A DNA stretch of 64,000 nucleotides from Gammaproteobacteria bacterium (GCA_028293765.1 JAQGOG010000001.1:21522-85521), one strand, 5' to 3'; positions 48,279 to 59,780 are shown, counted from the first letter of the stretch. The notes: generated from the letters alone by a model not told the origin. Made by a program: numbers and translations.

Positions 48279-48354
48279 GCCGACTTAGCTCAGTCGGTAG
48301 AGCGCCTGATTCGTAATCAGGAGGTCCGCGGTTCGATCCCGCGAGTCGGCACCA
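48279..48354 (+). tRNA. tRNA-Thr (anticodon CGU), CCA encoded
   Basis: GCCGACTTAGCTCAGTCGGTAGAGCGCCTGATTCGTAATCAGGAGGTCCGCGGTTCGATCCCGCGAGTCGGCACCA folds as a 76-nt cloverleaf; anticodon loop ATTCGTAA. Confidence 0.97.
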
Positions 48355-48575
48355 GTAGCCCCTGAAGCACCGTTCGCCCGCCCCATTGCGGTGGCCGGAG
48401 GCAACAGCGAGCATTGCACCGCCCGCTCCTTTTCCGCCGGTCGCCCCGATTCAACCCTTCGGCGCGTTCGCTGCAACATTCCATTAACGGATGTTTAAAC
48501 TTTCTGCACGGTCGCTGCTTCTAAGGTGGCGGCATCGCTGCAAAGTCTTTCCGGCCCGACTTTAAAGGAATTCCA

Positions 48576-49853
48576 GTGGGCGCTAATCCAGAACATAAAA
48601 TCGATCATCCTGCGGGGAGTGGGGAGCCTATCGCGTGGATCGGCCGCGATCATGCGCCCTTCGTAGCCACTCCGACCGCGCCATCTCCGGGAGCCACGGA
48701 CACCGCGGAATCACGGACACGCCTGAAATGGATGCTCGGCGCGGCGGCCATCGTTCTGGCACTGGGCGTCGTGGCAGCTGTCTGGATGAACCGCGCGTCC
48801 ACCCCCAAGCCCATGACGGCGCTGGCAAACGAGCAATCCATCCCGCTGATCAGCGTCATCTCACCCGGCGTAACCCCGGTCACCTCGACGGTGACCTTTA
48901 CCGGCGCCATATCGGCCCGCTACGACATGCCTATTGGCATCGATGGCGACGCCGGGCGCATCGTCGCCATCTACGTGGAAGCCGGCGACCACGTCAAACG
49001 CGGTCAACTGCTGGCGAAACTCGATGAGTCGGTGTTGGTCCCGCAGGTCAACCGCCTGGCCGCCTCCTTGGAGCAGGCGCGCGCGCAGGCAGCGCTGTCG
49101 GCCGCCGAGTACCGGCGCGCGAAGGCAGTGGAAGCCGCCGGCGCGTTGTCAGCAGAGGACATCGAAAAGCGCCGCGCGACATCGGTGACGGACGACGCCG
49201 CGGTCAAAGTAGTCGCGGCTCAACTCGCCGAGGCTGAAGCGCGGTTGAACCGCACTCGGGTCGTCGCGCCTGTAGACGGCACCGTGCTCACGCGCAAAGC
49301 CGAAGTCGGCCAGATCGCGAGCGCGGGAAGCGAAGCCCTCTTCCGCGTAGCCAGTGGCGGCGAAGTCGAAATGCGCGGGCAGATCGCCGAGCAGGACCTG
49401 GCGGCGCTGAAGTTGAATCAACCTGCGTCGATCTACCTCACAGGACTCGCGCAGCCGTTCGAGGGCCGCGTGCGTCTCCTCGGCGCCGTAATCGATCCGC
49501 TGACCCGACTCGGCGAGATCCGCATTGCGCTCAAGCCTGATCCCGCTCTGCGCCCCGGAGCTTTCGCACGCGGCGCGGTGACCGTCGACAAGGCGGAACG
49601 CCCGGTGCTGCCGCAAACGGCGGTAATGTCGGATAGCAAGGGCGCCTACGTGTACATCGTCAATGACAAGAGTCATGTTGAGCGCCGGGCAATACGCGTG
49701 GGCGGCTCGATCGCCGCCGGCGTGATCGTGGCGGAGGGCCTGACTGGAACGGAGCGCGTAGTCACGACGGCGGGAGGCTTTCTCCGCGAAGGCGAACCCG
49801 TGACGGTGGTGGCACCTGTCGCGGCGCCCGCCGTAAAGGCCGCGCAATCATGA
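48576..49853 (+). CDS. RND efflux periplasmic adaptor (membrane fusion protein)
   Basis: GTG start with aaagga SD; TM anchor IVLALGVVAAVWM, lipoyl/barrel-sandwich GIDGDAGRIVAIYVEAGDHVKRGQLLAKLDESV and TRVVAPVDGTVLTRKAEVGQIASAG. Confidence 0.92.
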   Translation: MGANPEHKIDHPAGSGEPIAWIGRDHAPFVATPTAPSPGATDTAESRTRLKWMLGAAAIVLALGVVAAVWMNRASTPKPMTALANEQSIPLISVISPGVTPVTSTVTFTGAISARYDMPIGIDGDAGRIVAIYVEAGDHVKRGQLLAKLDESVLVPQVNRLAASLEQARAQAALSAAEYRRAKAVEAAGALSAEDIEKRRATSVTDDAAVKVVAAQLAEAEARLNRTRVVAPVDGTVLTRKAEVGQIASAGSEALFRVASGGEVEMRGQIAEQDLAALKLNQPASIYLTGLAQPFEGRVRLLGAVIDPLTRLGEIRIALKPDPALRPGAFARGAVTVDKAERPVLPQTAVMSDSKGAYVYIVNDKSHVERRAIRVGGSIAAGVIVAEGLTGTERVVTTAGGFLREGEPVTVVAPVAAPAVKAAQS

Positions 49854-52800
49854 AAAACATGTCCGCCTGGGCGATCCGGCATCCGGTATCCCCCGTCGTA
49901 CTGTTCGTAGTGCTGTTATTCATGGGCGTCGTGGCGTTCGTACGCTTGCCCATCACGCTCAACCCGGACATCGCCTTCCCGCTCGTCCTGGTGCAGGTCT
50001 CGCAACCCGGCGCGGCTCCCCAGGAGATCGAAACGCAGATCGTCCAGAAGATCGAAGGCGCGGTCGCAGGCATCGGCAACATCCACACCATCAACTCCGT
50101 CTCGCTCGAGAGCCAGGGCAGGACCTTCATCGAATTCCAGATCGGCACGCCGATCGACCGTGCGGTGGCGGATGTGCGGGACGCTGTCGCCAAGATACGC
50201 GTCAGTCTGCCCGAAGGGATACAAGAACCAGTGGTGCAGCGTGTCGACGTCGACGGCGGCGCCATCGTGTACTACGCCCTCAGCACCACTACGGTGTCTG
50301 AACAGGAACTTTCCTGGTTCGTCGATAACACCGTCACGAAACGCTTGCTATCGGTCCCCGGAGTCGCGCAAGTCTCGCGCGGGGGCGGCGTGAATCGCGA
50401 GATCCGCGTCGAGCTCGATCCCGCCCGCATGCAGGCACTTGGCATCACCGCGGTCCAGGTCAACCAACAGCTGCGGCAGCTCAACCTCGACTCGCCCGGC
50501 GGCCGTGCGCAGGTCGGTGGCGGCGAACAGGCGATCCGGGTTCTCGGTGGTGCCCACACAGCGCTGCAACTCGGCGACACGCAGATCATGCTGCCTGGCG
50601 GTCGATTCGCGCGCTTGAGCGACATCGCGAACGTCCGCGACAGTGTTGGGGAAATCCGCTCCATCTCGCGGCTCAACGGTCGTCAGGCAACCACGTTCGG
50701 TGTGTTCAAGGCGAAAGGCTTCTCGGATGTCTCCGTACTCGATGCCGTGCGACAGGAACTCGGCAAAATCGCGGCAGACAACCCGCAAGTCAAGGTCAAG
50801 CAGGTCTTCACTACGGTTGATTTCACGAAGGAAACCTACCGCTCCGCGATGAGCGCCTTCATCGAGGGCTCGATTCTCGCGGTATTGGTTGTCTGGTTTT
50901 TCCTGCGCGACATGCGGGCCACACTGATCTCGGCGCTCGCGATTCCGCTGTCCGCGATTCCGACTTTCGCGTTCATGCAATGGATGGACTTCTCTCTTAA
51001 TTCGATCAGCCTGCTCGCGCTGTCGCTCGTCGCGGGTGTGCTCGTGGACGACGCCATCGTCGAAATCGAGAATATCGTGCGCCACATGCGCATGGGGAAG
51101 AGCGGCTTCCAGGCGTCCCTCGACGCCGCCGACCAGATCGGCCTCGCCGTAGTCGCCACCTCGTGCACCATCATCGCTGTGTTTCTGCCCGTCAGCTTCA
51201 TGGGCGGGATCACGGGACAGTATTTCAAGCAGTTCGGCCTGACAGTGGCGGCGGCGGTGTTTTTCTCACTGCTGGTTGCGCGCCTCATAACTCCCGTCAT
51301 CGCGGCTTACACCCTGAGGTCGGAAAAGCTCGCCGTCCACTCCGACGGACCGGTGATGGCCTGGTATCTCAGGGCGCTGCGTTGGTCCGTGCACCACCGC
51401 TGGAAGACCCTGGCCGCGGCCACCGTGTTTTTCGGGCTCTCCATTTGGGGGCTGATCCTCATTCCGAAGTCCTTCGTGCCGGAATCGGATTTCAGCAGCT
51501 CGGACCTGCGAGTGGAGTTGCCGCCCGGCGTACGGCTCGAGGAGACCGCCGCCGCGTCCGCCGCCGCCTATCGCATCGTCGCGGCGCAGCCCGAAGTCAC
51601 CGATGTAGTCGAATCCGTCGGCGCGGACGACTTCGGCGAGATACGCAGCGCCGAGCTCTACATCTCTCTCGTGCAGCCCAACCAGCGCCACCTGACGCAA
51701 AAGCAATGGGAAGAGCGCACTCTCAAGGCGCTCAAGGCGATTCCCGACGCCAGAATCAACTTCCAGAAGCAGTCCGGCTCCAACGGGCGCGACATCGTCA
51801 TCTACATCACCGGTGACGAATCCGCGCTCGTGCAAAGCAGCGCTGAAAACGTGGTCGCGGAGATGCGCGCCTTGCCGATGCTGCGGGAGGCTCGCATCAA
51901 CGGCGACATGCAGCGCCCCGAGATCGTCATCCACCCGCGCCTCGATCTGGCAGCACAACTGGGCGTGACGGTAGCCAGCATCAGCCAGACGATCCGGATC
52001 GCGACCTTGGGCGATCTCGATGAGAACAGCGCCAAGTTCTCGCTCTCAGATCGGCAGGTGCCGATCCGTGTGAGCCTCATCGAAGCGACACGCCGCGACC
52101 TCAGTACCTTGGAAAACCTTCCGGTACCTACCGCCGCGGGCGGCACGGTGCCGTTGAAGTCGGTGGCCGATATCACCTTCGGAGAGGGCCCCACGAGGGT
52201 GCGTCGCTACAACCAGAGCCGCCGCGTTGCCATAGAAGCCGATCTGAATGGCGTCGAGCTCGGCACCGCCATGAACGCCATCTACGCCCTGCCCGCGCTC
52301 AAACACCTGCCGCAGGGGGTCCGCCTCGTCGAGACCGGCGATGCGCAGGTCATGAAGGAACTCTTTACGAATTTCAGCATTGCAATGACCACAGGAGTCC
52401 TCATGGTCTTCGCGGTGCTTGTGCTGCTGTTTGCAAGGGTGCTGCAACCCATTACCATTCTGTCCTCGCTGCCGCTGTCGCTGGGTGGAGCGGTATTGGC
52501 CCTGGCACTCACGCGTCACTCAGTCTCACTCGGAGTCATGATCGGCTTTCTCATGCTGATGGGCATCGTCGCTAAAAACTCCATTCTCCTCGTCGACTTC
52601 GCCATCGAAGAGATGCGCGCGGGTAAAGATCGCCTCACGGCCATCCTCGAAGCGGGTCACAAGCGCGCGCGGCCCATCGTCATGACGACGGTCGCGATGG
52701 TCGCGGGCATGCTGCCTGTGGCGGTCGGGCTCGGTGGGGACGAGGCATTCCGGGGGCCCATGTCGATCGCCGTCATCGGAGGCCTCATCACGTCCACCGG

Positions 52801-52939
52801 ACTCACGCTCGTCGTCGTGCCGGCGGCCTTTACGCTCATCGATGACGTCGAGCGCTGGCTCGGGCCCAAGTTCGGACGTGTTCTCGTCGCGCAGCCCCCG
52901 GCGGCTCCCGCGCCCTCGCAACCTCATCCGGCTGCGTAA
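49850..52939 (+). CDS. RND family efflux permease (HAE1-like)
   Basis: 1029 aa; AIRHPVSPVVLFVVLLFMGVVAFVRLPITLNPDIAFPLVLVQVSQPGAAPQEIE..., internal duplication with the second TM block PITILSSLPLSLGGAVLALALTRHSVSLGVMIGFLMLMGIVAKNSILLVDFA. ATGA overlap with the adaptor. Confidence 0.95.
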   Translation: MKNMSAWAIRHPVSPVVLFVVLLFMGVVAFVRLPITLNPDIAFPLVLVQVSQPGAAPQEIETQIVQKIEGAVAGIGNIHTINSVSLESQGRTFIEFQIGTPIDRAVADVRDAVAKIRVSLPEGIQEPVVQRVDVDGGAIVYYALSTTTVSEQELSWFVDNTVTKRLLSVPGVAQVSRGGGVNREIRVELDPARMQALGITAVQVNQQLRQLNLDSPGGRAQVGGGEQAIRVLGGAHTALQLGDTQIMLPGGRFARLSDIANVRDSVGEIRSISRLNGRQATTFGVFKAKGFSDVSVLDAVRQELGKIAADNPQVKVKQVFTTVDFTKETYRSAMSAFIEGSILAVLVVWFFLRDMRATLISALAIPLSAIPTFAFMQWMDFSLNSISLLALSLVAGVLVDDAIVEIENIVRHMRMGKSGFQASLDAADQIGLAVVATSCTIIAVFLPVSFMGGITGQYFKQFGLTVAAAVFFSLLVARLITPVIAAYTLRSEKLAVHSDGPVMAWYLRALRWSVHHRWKTLAAATVFFGLSIWGLILIPKSFVPESDFSSSDLRVELPPGVRLEETAAASAAAYRIVAAQPEVTDVVESVGADDFGEIRSAELYISLVQPNQRHLTQKQWEERTLKALKAIPDARINFQKQSGSNGRDIVIYITGDESALVQSSAENVVAEMRALPMLREARINGDMQRPEIVIHPRLDLAAQLGVTVASISQTIRIATLGDLDENSAKFSLSDRQVPIRVSLIEATRRDLSTLENLPVPTAAGGTVPLKSVADITFGEGPTRVRRYNQSRRVAIEADLNGVELGTAMNAIYALPALKHLPQGVRLVETGDAQVMKELFTNFSIAMTTGVLMVFAVLVLLFARVLQPITILSSLPLSLGGAVLALALTRHSVSLGVMIGFLMLMGIVAKNSILLVDFAIEEMRAGKDRLTAILEAGHKRARPIVMTTVAMVAGMLPVAVGLGGDEAFRGPMSIAVIGGLITSTGLTLVVVPAAFTLIDDVERWLGPKFGRVLVAQPPAAPAPSQPHPAA

Positions 52940-52942
52940 GGA

Positions 52943-53872
52943 ATGTTGAGAGAGGTTTCGTCCGACAACGACAGCGGTCCCTCAAAAGCAGCAACCACGG
53001 CGCACGGACGATCCGCATGGTGGGTGCGGCTGTTATCCCGGCTGCCCATGAGATTGCTGAACCGCGTTGCTGACCTGTTGGGCTGGCTCGCATTCCGCGT
53101 GTTCCCCTATCGGGAGCACATCGTGCGCGAGAACCTGACGAAGGCCTTTCCCGACTTCGACGAGACCCGGCTGCGCAACGTGATGCGCGCCTACTACGAC
53201 GGCTTCGCGCAGATGTTCGTGGAACTTCTCAAGGGCGCGACCATGCCGCCCGAGGAGATCGTCAGGCGAGTCCGGATCGTCAACCTCGAGAAGCCGCGCG
53301 AGTACCTGTCACAGGGGCAATCGGTGCTGCTCGTTGCGGCACATCAGTGCAATTGGGAGTGGATGTTGCTCGGCTTGTCGCTCGAGCTCGACTTTCCGCT
53401 GGATGCCGCCTACAAGCCGCTCGTCGACAGTTGGGCGGAGCGGGAGATGAAGCTGCTGCGCAGCCGTTTTGGCTGCCGCCTCGTGCCTGCAAAGGACCTG
53501 CTGCCCGACATCATCAAACGCCGCAAGGTCGTACGAGCGATTGCCATGGTAGCGGACCAGGAGCCGACCACGAGCGAGCACAAGCACTGGACGCGCTTCC
53601 TGAATCGCGACACGGCCTTCTACATGGGCCCGGAAGAGATCGCGCGCGTCACGCACTTCCCCGTGTTCTTCATCGAAATGCGCCGCACGGGCCGCGGCTT
53701 CTACGAGATGGAATTCAGGCCGATGACCGTTCCCCGGGAACCGCTCAAACCGGGCGAGCTCACGGAGCGCTACGCCCGCCTCGTGGAAGAGCAGATCCGC
53801 GCCGCGCCAGCCGACTGGCCCTGGTCGCACAAGCGCTGGAAACTCAAGAAGTCGGTGTACAACAAGCGCTGA
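52943..53872 (+). CDS. LpxL/HtrB-family lipid A acyltransferase
   Basis: LLNRVADLLGWLAFRVFPYREHIVRENLTKAFPDFDETRLRNVMRAYYDGFAQMFVELLK and AAHQCNWEWMLLGLSLELDFPLDAAYKPL (the usual HxxxxE acyltransferase His is present as HQCNWE). Confidence 0.88.
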   Translation: MLREVSSDNDSGPSKAATTAHGRSAWWVRLLSRLPMRLLNRVADLLGWLAFRVFPYREHIVRENLTKAFPDFDETRLRNVMRAYYDGFAQMFVELLKGATMPPEEIVRRVRIVNLEKPREYLSQGQSVLLVAAHQCNWEWMLLGLSLELDFPLDAAYKPLVDSWAEREMKLLRSRFGCRLVPAKDLLPDIIKRRKVVRAIAMVADQEPTTSEHKHWTRFLNRDTAFYMGPEEIARVTHFPVFFIEMRRTGRGFYEMEFRPMTVPREPLKPGELTERYARLVEEQIRAAPADWPWSHKRWKLKKSVYNKR

Positions 53873-53940
53873 AGACGTTTGCAGGCTGGGCGCTTCCTGT
53901 CCTCTGACGCTTCAGCCCTGGTCGGCCGAGAAACCAACCC

Positions 53941-54909
53941 CTACTGTTTCTCGACCCCGTTCTCGACCGCTCCCGGGCGGCGCAGCTCGCGCGGCAACGC
54001 GAAATACACCCGCTCCTCGCGGCCGGACACTTCATTCGGGACCTTGCCACCCCAGGTTTGCAGACGCTGGACCACCTGCTGCACGAGCAGCTCGGGCGCA
54101 GACGCACCTGCGGTGACCCCAACGGCGTTCTTGCCGTCGAACCACTCGCGCTTCAAATCGTCCGGTCCGTCCACCAGATACCCGGCCACTCCGTTTCGAT
54201 CTGCCTGCTCGCGCAGACGATTGGAGTTGGAGCTGCTGCGTGAACCGACTACGAGCAGGACATCGCACTTCTCCAGGAGCTTCTTCACGGCGTCCTGGCG
54301 ATTCTGCGTGGCATAGCAGATGTCTTCCTTACGCGGCGTGGCCAGCGCAGGAAATCGCTGCCGGAGTGCCGCAACGATCTCGGCCGTGTCATCCACGGAC
54401 AACGTGGTCTGCGTCACGAACGCAAGATTCTCGGAATCGCGCACAGTCAGAGTGCCGACGTCCGCGACGCTTTCGATGAGATGCATGGTTCCACCGAAGG
54501 ACGTATCGAAGCGCCCGGTGGTTCCTTCGACTTCCGGGTGCCCGGCGTGCCCGATGAGGATCACGTCCCGCCCTTCGCGGGCGTAGCGCTGCACTTCCAT
54601 GTGGACCTTGGTCACGAGCGGACACGTGGCATCGAACACCGTCAGGCCACGAGTCTTCGCTTCGTTTTCCAAAGCGCTCGACACACCGTGAGCCGAGAAG
54701 ATGACCGTCCCGTTGGCCGGCACTTCATCCAGCTCCTCTACGAAAATCGCGCCGAGCGCACGCAAGCGCTCCACGACATGCCGGTTGTGAACGATCTCGT
54801 GGCGCACATAGATCGGCGCCCCGAAGAGCTCGATCGCACGCTCGACGATGTCGATGGCGCGATCGACGCCGGCACAAAAGCCACGGGGATTGGCAAGAAA
54901 GACTTCCAT
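53941..54909 (-). CDS. ispH: 4-hydroxy-3-methylbut-2-enyl diphosphate reductase
   Basis: [47 protein letters not shown]...[34 protein letters not shown]. Confidence 0.97.
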   Translation of the reverse strand: MEVFLANPRGFCAGVDRAIDIVERAIELFGAPIYVRHEIVHNRHVVERLRALGAIFVEELDEVPANGTVIFSAHGVSSALENEAKTRGLTVFDATCPLVTKVHMEVQRYAREGRDVILIGHAGHPEVEGTTGRFDTSFGGTMHLIESVADVGTLTVRDSENLAFVTQTTLSVDDTAEIVAALRQRFPALATPRKEDICYATQNRQDAVKKLLEKCDVLLVVGSRSSSNSNRLREQADRNGVAGYLVDGPDDLKREWFDGKNAVGVTAGASAPELLVQQVVQRLQTWGGKVPNEVSGREERVYFALPRELRRPGAVENGVEKQ

Positions 54910-55467
54910 CTAGACACCCACCTTCTTCGCGTTCCGACTCTCTCGCCAGGCATCGAGGAGCAGCAGTATCGCCCCGATGGTGATGGCCGAATCCGCTACG
55001 TTAAATGCTGGAAAATACGCGCCGCCCCAGTGGGCGTGAATGAAATCGACCACCTGGCCGAGGCGCACGCGATCGATGACATTGCCGATCGCCCCGCCGA
55101 GAATGAGCGCGAGGGCGCAGGAGAGCAGTCCCTGCGTGCGCGCTCTCAGGCGCCGCAGCCACCCGACGATGGCCACCCCTACACTGATCGCCAGGGTAAT
55201 GAAGAGCCACCTCTGCCACCCGGAAGCGTCGGATAAAAAGCTGAACGCCGCGCCCGTGTTGTACATCAGGGTGATATCGAGCACGGGCAGCACGTGAACC
55301 CGGCTGTAAAGCTGGAAGTGCTGCACTATCCAGGTCTTCGCGGCCTGGTCGAGAACGATCACGGCAAGAGTGAGCGGCAGCCATCGCCAGCCGTTCCCCT
55401 CCGGTATTGCCCGGCGCTCGCCTGCGACGTGGGGTGTGTTCATGCTGACCTCACCGGAGTCGCTCAT
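54910..55467 (-). CDS. lspA: Lipoprotein signal peptidase II
   Basis: [73 protein letters not shown]. Confidence 0.95.
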   Translation of the reverse strand: MSDSGEVSMNTPHVAGERRAIPEGNGWRWLPLTLAVIVLDQAAKTWIVQHFQLYSRVHVLPVLDITLMYNTGAAFSFLSDASGWQRWLFITLAISVGVAIVGWLRRLRARTQGLLSCALALILGGAIGNVIDRVRLGQVVDFIHAHWGGAYFPAFNVADSAITIGAILLLLDAWRESRNAKKVGV

Positions 55468-58289
55468 ACGAACTTCCGCTGTTCACCAGGACCGTCGACG
55501 TTGGTGACACAACGGCCGCACAGCTCCGGATGCTCCGGGTACTTGCCCACGTCCGGCCGCCGGTGCCAGCAGCGCACGCACTTCGGATCGCTCGTCGGCT
55601 TCAGGGTGATCCATACGCCGCCTCGTCCGGTGCTGGTCGCCAGTACGGCGTCGTCCGGCGGTGTGGCAACCTCGTGCACACGCGCTTGCGAGGTGATGAA
55701 CAGAAAGCGCAACTCCTCACCCAACGCGTTGAATCGTGCATATTCGTCCGGCGCGCAATAGACATCGACCTCGGCATCCAGAGGCGCGCCGATTGACCCG
55801 GCATCACGCAGCTTTTCGAGCCCACGGACAACATCCGTGCGCAACTGGATGAGCGCCGGCCAATCGATACTGTCCGACGGCGTTTCCGGCACGGTGTGCC
55901 AGGTTTCGAGAAATACCGATTCGCTGCGCCTGCCCGGAAGAAAGCGCCAGATCTCCTCGGCGGTAAACGACAGCACCGGCGCAAGCCAACGCACCATGCT
56001 CTCCGCGATGTGATACATCGCCGTCTGCGCCGAGCGGCGGGCGCGGCTGTCGGCGCCCGTCGTGTAGAGGCGATCCTTGACGACGTCGAGATAAAAGCCG
56101 CCGAGATCCACGATGCAGAAGTTGTGGACCTTCTGGTAGATCAAATGGAAGCTGTATTTGCGATACGCCTCGGTGATTTCCGCCTGCAGCTCGCGAGTGC
56201 GCGCGAGCGCCCAACGGTCGAGCGCCAGCATGTCGGCGGGCTTCACGGCATGCTCCGTCGGATCGAAGCCATGCATGTTGCCTAGCAGGAAGCGCACGGT
56301 GTTACGTATGCGGCGATAAGAATCCGCCATGCGCTTGAGGATCTCGTCGGACACGCTCATCTCGTTCGCGTAGTCCGTCGAGGAAACCCACAGTCGCAGC
56401 ACATCGGCGCCGAGGCTGTTCATCACCTTCTGCGGGGCGACGACGTTGCCAAGCGACTTCGACTGCTTGCGGCCCTTATCGTCCACCGCGAAGCCGTGAG
56501 TGAGAACCGCCCTATAGGGAGCGCGCTCGTACAGCGCCTCGGACATCAACAGCGAGCTATGGAACCAGCCCCGATGCTGGTCCGAGCCTTCGAGGTAGAG
56601 ATCCACGGGCGCCGCGATCTCGGGCCGTTGCGTCCCAACACATTCGAACGACAGGCCGGAGTCCGCCCAGACGTCCATCACGTCGGTGACCTTGTCGTAG
56701 AGCGCCGCTTCTTCTTCGCCCAGCAGGTCCGCGGCTTTCAGGGAAAACCACGCCTCGATGCCGCCGTGCTCCACCCGCTGCGCCGCCGCCTCGATGAGCT
56801 CCTGCGTGCGGGGATGCAACTCACCCGTCTCTTTTCTGACGAACAACGGGATGGGCACGCCCCAGGTACGCTGACGCGAGATGCACCAGTCCGGGCGATT
56901 CTCGATCATGCCGGCAATGCGCTGCTCGCCCCACTCCGGGGTCCATTGCGTCTTTTTGATATCGCGCAACGCGTGCTCACGCAGGCGCTTTTGCTCCATG
57001 CTGATGAACCATTGCGGCGTGGCGCGGAAAATTACAGGCGACTTGTGCCGCCAGCAATGAGGATAGCTGTGGCGGAACGGCTCGTGATGCACGAGACGGC
57101 CGTTCTCCTTCAATGCGTTGATGATGACGGGATTCGCGTCATCGACCTTGAGGCCGGCGACGAGCGGCGTGCTCGCGTAGAAGCGGCCGTCATTACCAAC
57201 AGGGTTTGCCACGGGAAGGCCATAGCGCTGGCCGACCGCGAAGTCCTCATGACCGTGTCCGGGCGCGGTGTGCACGGCACCCGTACCGGCATCGAGCGTG
57301 ACGTGGTCGCCGAGAATGATGGGGACCTGGCGAGCCTCGAATGGATGTTGCAGCTTCAGCCCTTCAAGGGCGCTACCGGTCGTCTCTGCAAGGGTCGCCG
57401 TGAGGGTCATGCCGAAGCGTTTCAAACAGGACTCGAGCAGAGCGGCCGCCAGGATCAAGCGGTGCCGCGTACCGTCCTTGTCGGTCTCGACGAGCACGTA
57501 GGGAAAGTCACCGCGCAGTGCTACCGCCTGGTTCGCGGGCAACGTCCATGGGGTTGTGGTCCAGATGACCACATCGAAAGGTGCATGCGCCAGGCGACCC
57601 GCGCCGAGACCAACACGATTCGCGAGATCCTGACTATCGACCACGCGAAAGGCTACATCGATGGCCGGCGACGTCTTCTCTTCGTACTCGACTTCGGCCT
57701 CGGCCAGCGCCGAGCGGCAATCCAGGCACCAATGGACGGGCTTCACGCCCTTGTAGAGATGTCCGTTGCTGATGATCTTGCCGAAGGCGCGCAACTGCTG
57801 CGCCTCGTACGACGGGTCCATGGTGCGATAGGGGTTGTCCCAGTCACCCAGCACACCCAGTCGCTTGAAGTCCACGCGTTGCAGTTCTATCTGCTCCTGC
57901 GCATAGGCGCGACACGCAGCGCGAAAGGCCGCCGCATCGAGCTTTTGCCCCGGGCGGCCGTGCTTCTTCTCCACCTGCAACTCGATGGGCAGCCCATGGC
58001 AATCCCAGCCGGGGATGTACGGAGAATCGAACCCGTCCAGCGAGCGCGACTTGACGACGATGTCCTTGAGAATCTTGTTGATGGCATGGCCGATGTGAAT
58101 GGCGCCGTTGGCGTAGGGCGGCCCATCGTGGAGCACGAAGCGCGGCCGGCCGCGTGCGGCCTCGCGCAGCTTCCGGTAAGTGCCCTGCTCGTCCCACCCT
58201 TTCACCATCGCGGGCTCGCGCTGCGCGAGATCCGCCTTCATGGAGAAATTCGTCTGCGGCAGGTTGATCGTGTGTTTGTAGTCAGCCAT
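55464..58289 (-). CDS. ileS: Isoleucyl-tRNA synthetase
   Basis: 941 aa; [62 protein letters not shown]-terminal zinc motif [31 protein letters not shown]. Confidence 0.98.
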   Translation of the reverse strand: MADYKHTINLPQTNFSMKADLAQREPAMVKGWDEQGTYRKLREAARGRPRFVLHDGPPYANGAIHIGHAINKILKDIVVKSRSLDGFDSPYIPGWDCHGLPIELQVEKKHGRPGQKLDAAAFRAACRAYAQEQIELQRVDFKRLGVLGDWDNPYRTMDPSYEAQQLRAFGKIISNGHLYKGVKPVHWCLDCRSALAEAEVEYEEKTSPAIDVAFRVVDSQDLANRVGLGAGRLAHAPFDVVIWTTTPWTLPANQAVALRGDFPYVLVETDKDGTRHRLILAAALLESCLKRFGMTLTATLAETTGSALEGLKLQHPFEARQVPIILGDHVTLDAGTGAVHTAPGHGHEDFAVGQRYGLPVANPVGNDGRFYASTPLVAGLKVDDANPVIINALKENGRLVHHEPFRHSYPHCWRHKSPVIFRATPQWFISMEQKRLREHALRDIKKTQWTPEWGEQRIAGMIENRPDWCISRQRTWGVPIPLFVRKETGELHPRTQELIEAAAQRVEHGGIEAWFSLKAADLLGEEEAALYDKVTDVMDVWADSGLSFECVGTQRPEIAAPVDLYLEGSDQHRGWFHSSLLMSEALYERAPYRAVLTHGFAVDDKGRKQSKSLGNVVAPQKVMNSLGADVLRLWVSSTDYANEMSVSDEILKRMADSYRRIRNTVRFLLGNMHGFDPTEHAVKPADMLALDRWALARTRELQAEITEAYRKYSFHLIYQKVHNFCIVDLGGFYLDVVKDRLYTTGADSRARRSAQTAMYHIAESMVRWLAPVLSFTAEEIWRFLPGRRSESVFLETWHTVPETPSDSIDWPALIQLRTDVVRGLEKLRDAGSIGAPLDAEVDVYCAPDEYARFNALGEELRFLFITSQARVHEVATPPDDAVLATSTGRGGVWITLKPTSDPKCVRCWHRRPDVGKYPEHPELCGRCVTNVDGPGEQRKFV

Positions 58290-58298
58290 GTCTTTCGT

Positions 58299-59237
58299 TC
58301 AAGCATCCAATATGCGCCGCGCTTCGGCGGCATCCCGGTAAATCTGCTCGACGAGCGCGTCGAGCGTCGGGAAGTATTCCTCGTCGCGCAGCTTCGCCAC
58401 GAACTCCACTTCGATCTCCCGGCCGTACAAGTCGCCCGAGAAATCGAACAAGTGCGCTTCGAGTAGCGTGTGTACCCCTGCAACTGTGGGGCGCGTACCC
58501 AGACTTGCAACACCCGGCAACGGCGTCGAGGCGACTCCGTGCACGCGGACCGCAAAAATGCCCGCCAGCGGGGCGCGGCGCCGCTCGATGCGCAGATTCG
58601 CGGTCGGGAAGCCCAAGTCCCGTCCCAATTGCTTGCCGTGAACGACGCGCCCTCGCATCGAGTAGGGCCGCCCGAGCCGTCGCTCGGCAAGCCCAAACTT
58701 ACCTTGCGCCAGCGCATCGCGTACACCGCTGCTGCTCACGCGCTCGCCGTCCAGCAGCACGGGAGGCACCACGTCCACGGAGAATCCCAGTCGTTCTCCC
58801 GCCCCTTCCAGCATCGGCGCAGTGGCTTCGCCGTGACACCCGAACCGGAAATCATGGCCGACGACCACGGCCCGGGCGCCGAGATCCTTTGCCAGGAATT
58901 GCGCGAACTCCTCGCCCGACAGGGTACGCAAGCCCTCGCCAAAGCGCAGCAGCAACACGTAGTCGAGGTGCACAGCTGTCTGGCTCATGTGCCCGAGAAC
59001 CCGCCAGCGCTCTCGCCACGAGGTCAGGCGCGCCGGCGGAGCCTGCGGCTTCAGGTACTCGCGCGGCGTCGGCTCGAACGTCAACAGCACGGTCGGTGCC
59101 GACAATCGGGTGCCGTGGTCATTGAGGCGGCGCAGCAGGGCCTGATGGCCCAAATGGATGCCGTCATAGGTACCGATCGTGACGACACAGCCACGCAGGC
59201 GTTCGTGCAGATTCGGCAGTCCGCGGATGAGCTCCAT
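58299..59237 (-). CDS. ribF: Bifunctional riboflavin kinase / FAD synthetase
   Basis: VVTIGTYDGIHLGHQALLRRL, VVGHDFRFGCHGEATAPML, GRVVHGKQLGRDLGFPTANL and LLEAHLFDFSGDLYGREIEVEFVAKLRDEEYFPTLDALVEQI. Confidence 0.96.
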   Translation of the reverse strand: MELIRGLPNLHERLRGCVVTIGTYDGIHLGHQALLRRLNDHGTRLSAPTVLLTFEPTPREYLKPQAPPARLTSWRERWRVLGHMSQTAVHLDYVLLLRFGEGLRTLSGEEFAQFLAKDLGARAVVVGHDFRFGCHGEATAPMLEGAGERLGFSVDVVPPVLLDGERVSSSGVRDALAQGKFGLAERRLGRPYSMRGRVVHGKQLGRDLGFPTANLRIERRRAPLAGIFAVRVHGVASTPLPGVASLGTRPTVAGVHTLLEAHLFDFSGDLYGREIEVEFVAKLRDEEYFPTLDALVEQIYRDAAEARRILDA

Positions 59238-59433
59238 GGGCGGCTTAAGCCACTGATGATAAAAGGTTAAATTATACGGGTTTTGCCCGCCAAAGCCCGT
59301 GGAAGTTCACCTTGGTTTATGTGAACCCGCCCGGCTCTGGCCACGACAACGCCCAGCGTTGACAACGCCGGGGCCGATGCGCAGACTACCGGCCCCCCGC
59401 GACCAGGGGATCGTTTTTTATTCCGGAGATTTC

Positions 59434-59697
59434 GTGGCCAATACCAAGTCCGCCGAAAAGGCTGCCCGCCAAGCTCAGAAGCATCGCGTGCGTAACGTAG
59501 CCCTGCGCTCACGCATGCGTACGGCAGTGCGCAACGTCACGGCAGCCATCGCGGGTAAGAACAAGGAAGCGGCCACGGCCACCTACAAGGAGGCCGTCCC
59601 GGTCATCGACGCTTTGGTGAACAAGCAGATCATCCACCGCAATAAGGCCGCGCGTCACAAGAGCCGGCTGGCTGCACAGATCCGCTCAATGCAGTGA
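59434..59697 (+). CDS. rpsT: 30S ribosomal protein S20
   Basis: GTG start with CCGGAGA SD; MANTKSAEKAARQAQKHRVRNVALRSRMRTAVRNVTAAIAGKNKEAATATYKEAVPVIDALVNKQIIHRNKAARHKSRLAAQIRSMQ. Confidence 0.97.
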   Translation: MANTKSAEKAARQAQKHRVRNVALRSRMRTAVRNVTAAIAGKNKEAATATYKEAVPVIDALVNKQIIHRNKAARHKSRLAAQIRSMQ

Positions 59698-59780
59698 GGT
59701 CGAGATGGACTCTAACGACAAGGCACGCTGGGACGCCGTCCCGGCACCCGCCCCGGTTGGTCTGAAGCTGAAGCCTGCCG

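Noticed and set aside
56496-58466. 656-aa plus-strand ORF antisense to ileS
   Set aside because: Shadow ORF opposite a clear IleS with HIGH/KMSKS-type motifs.
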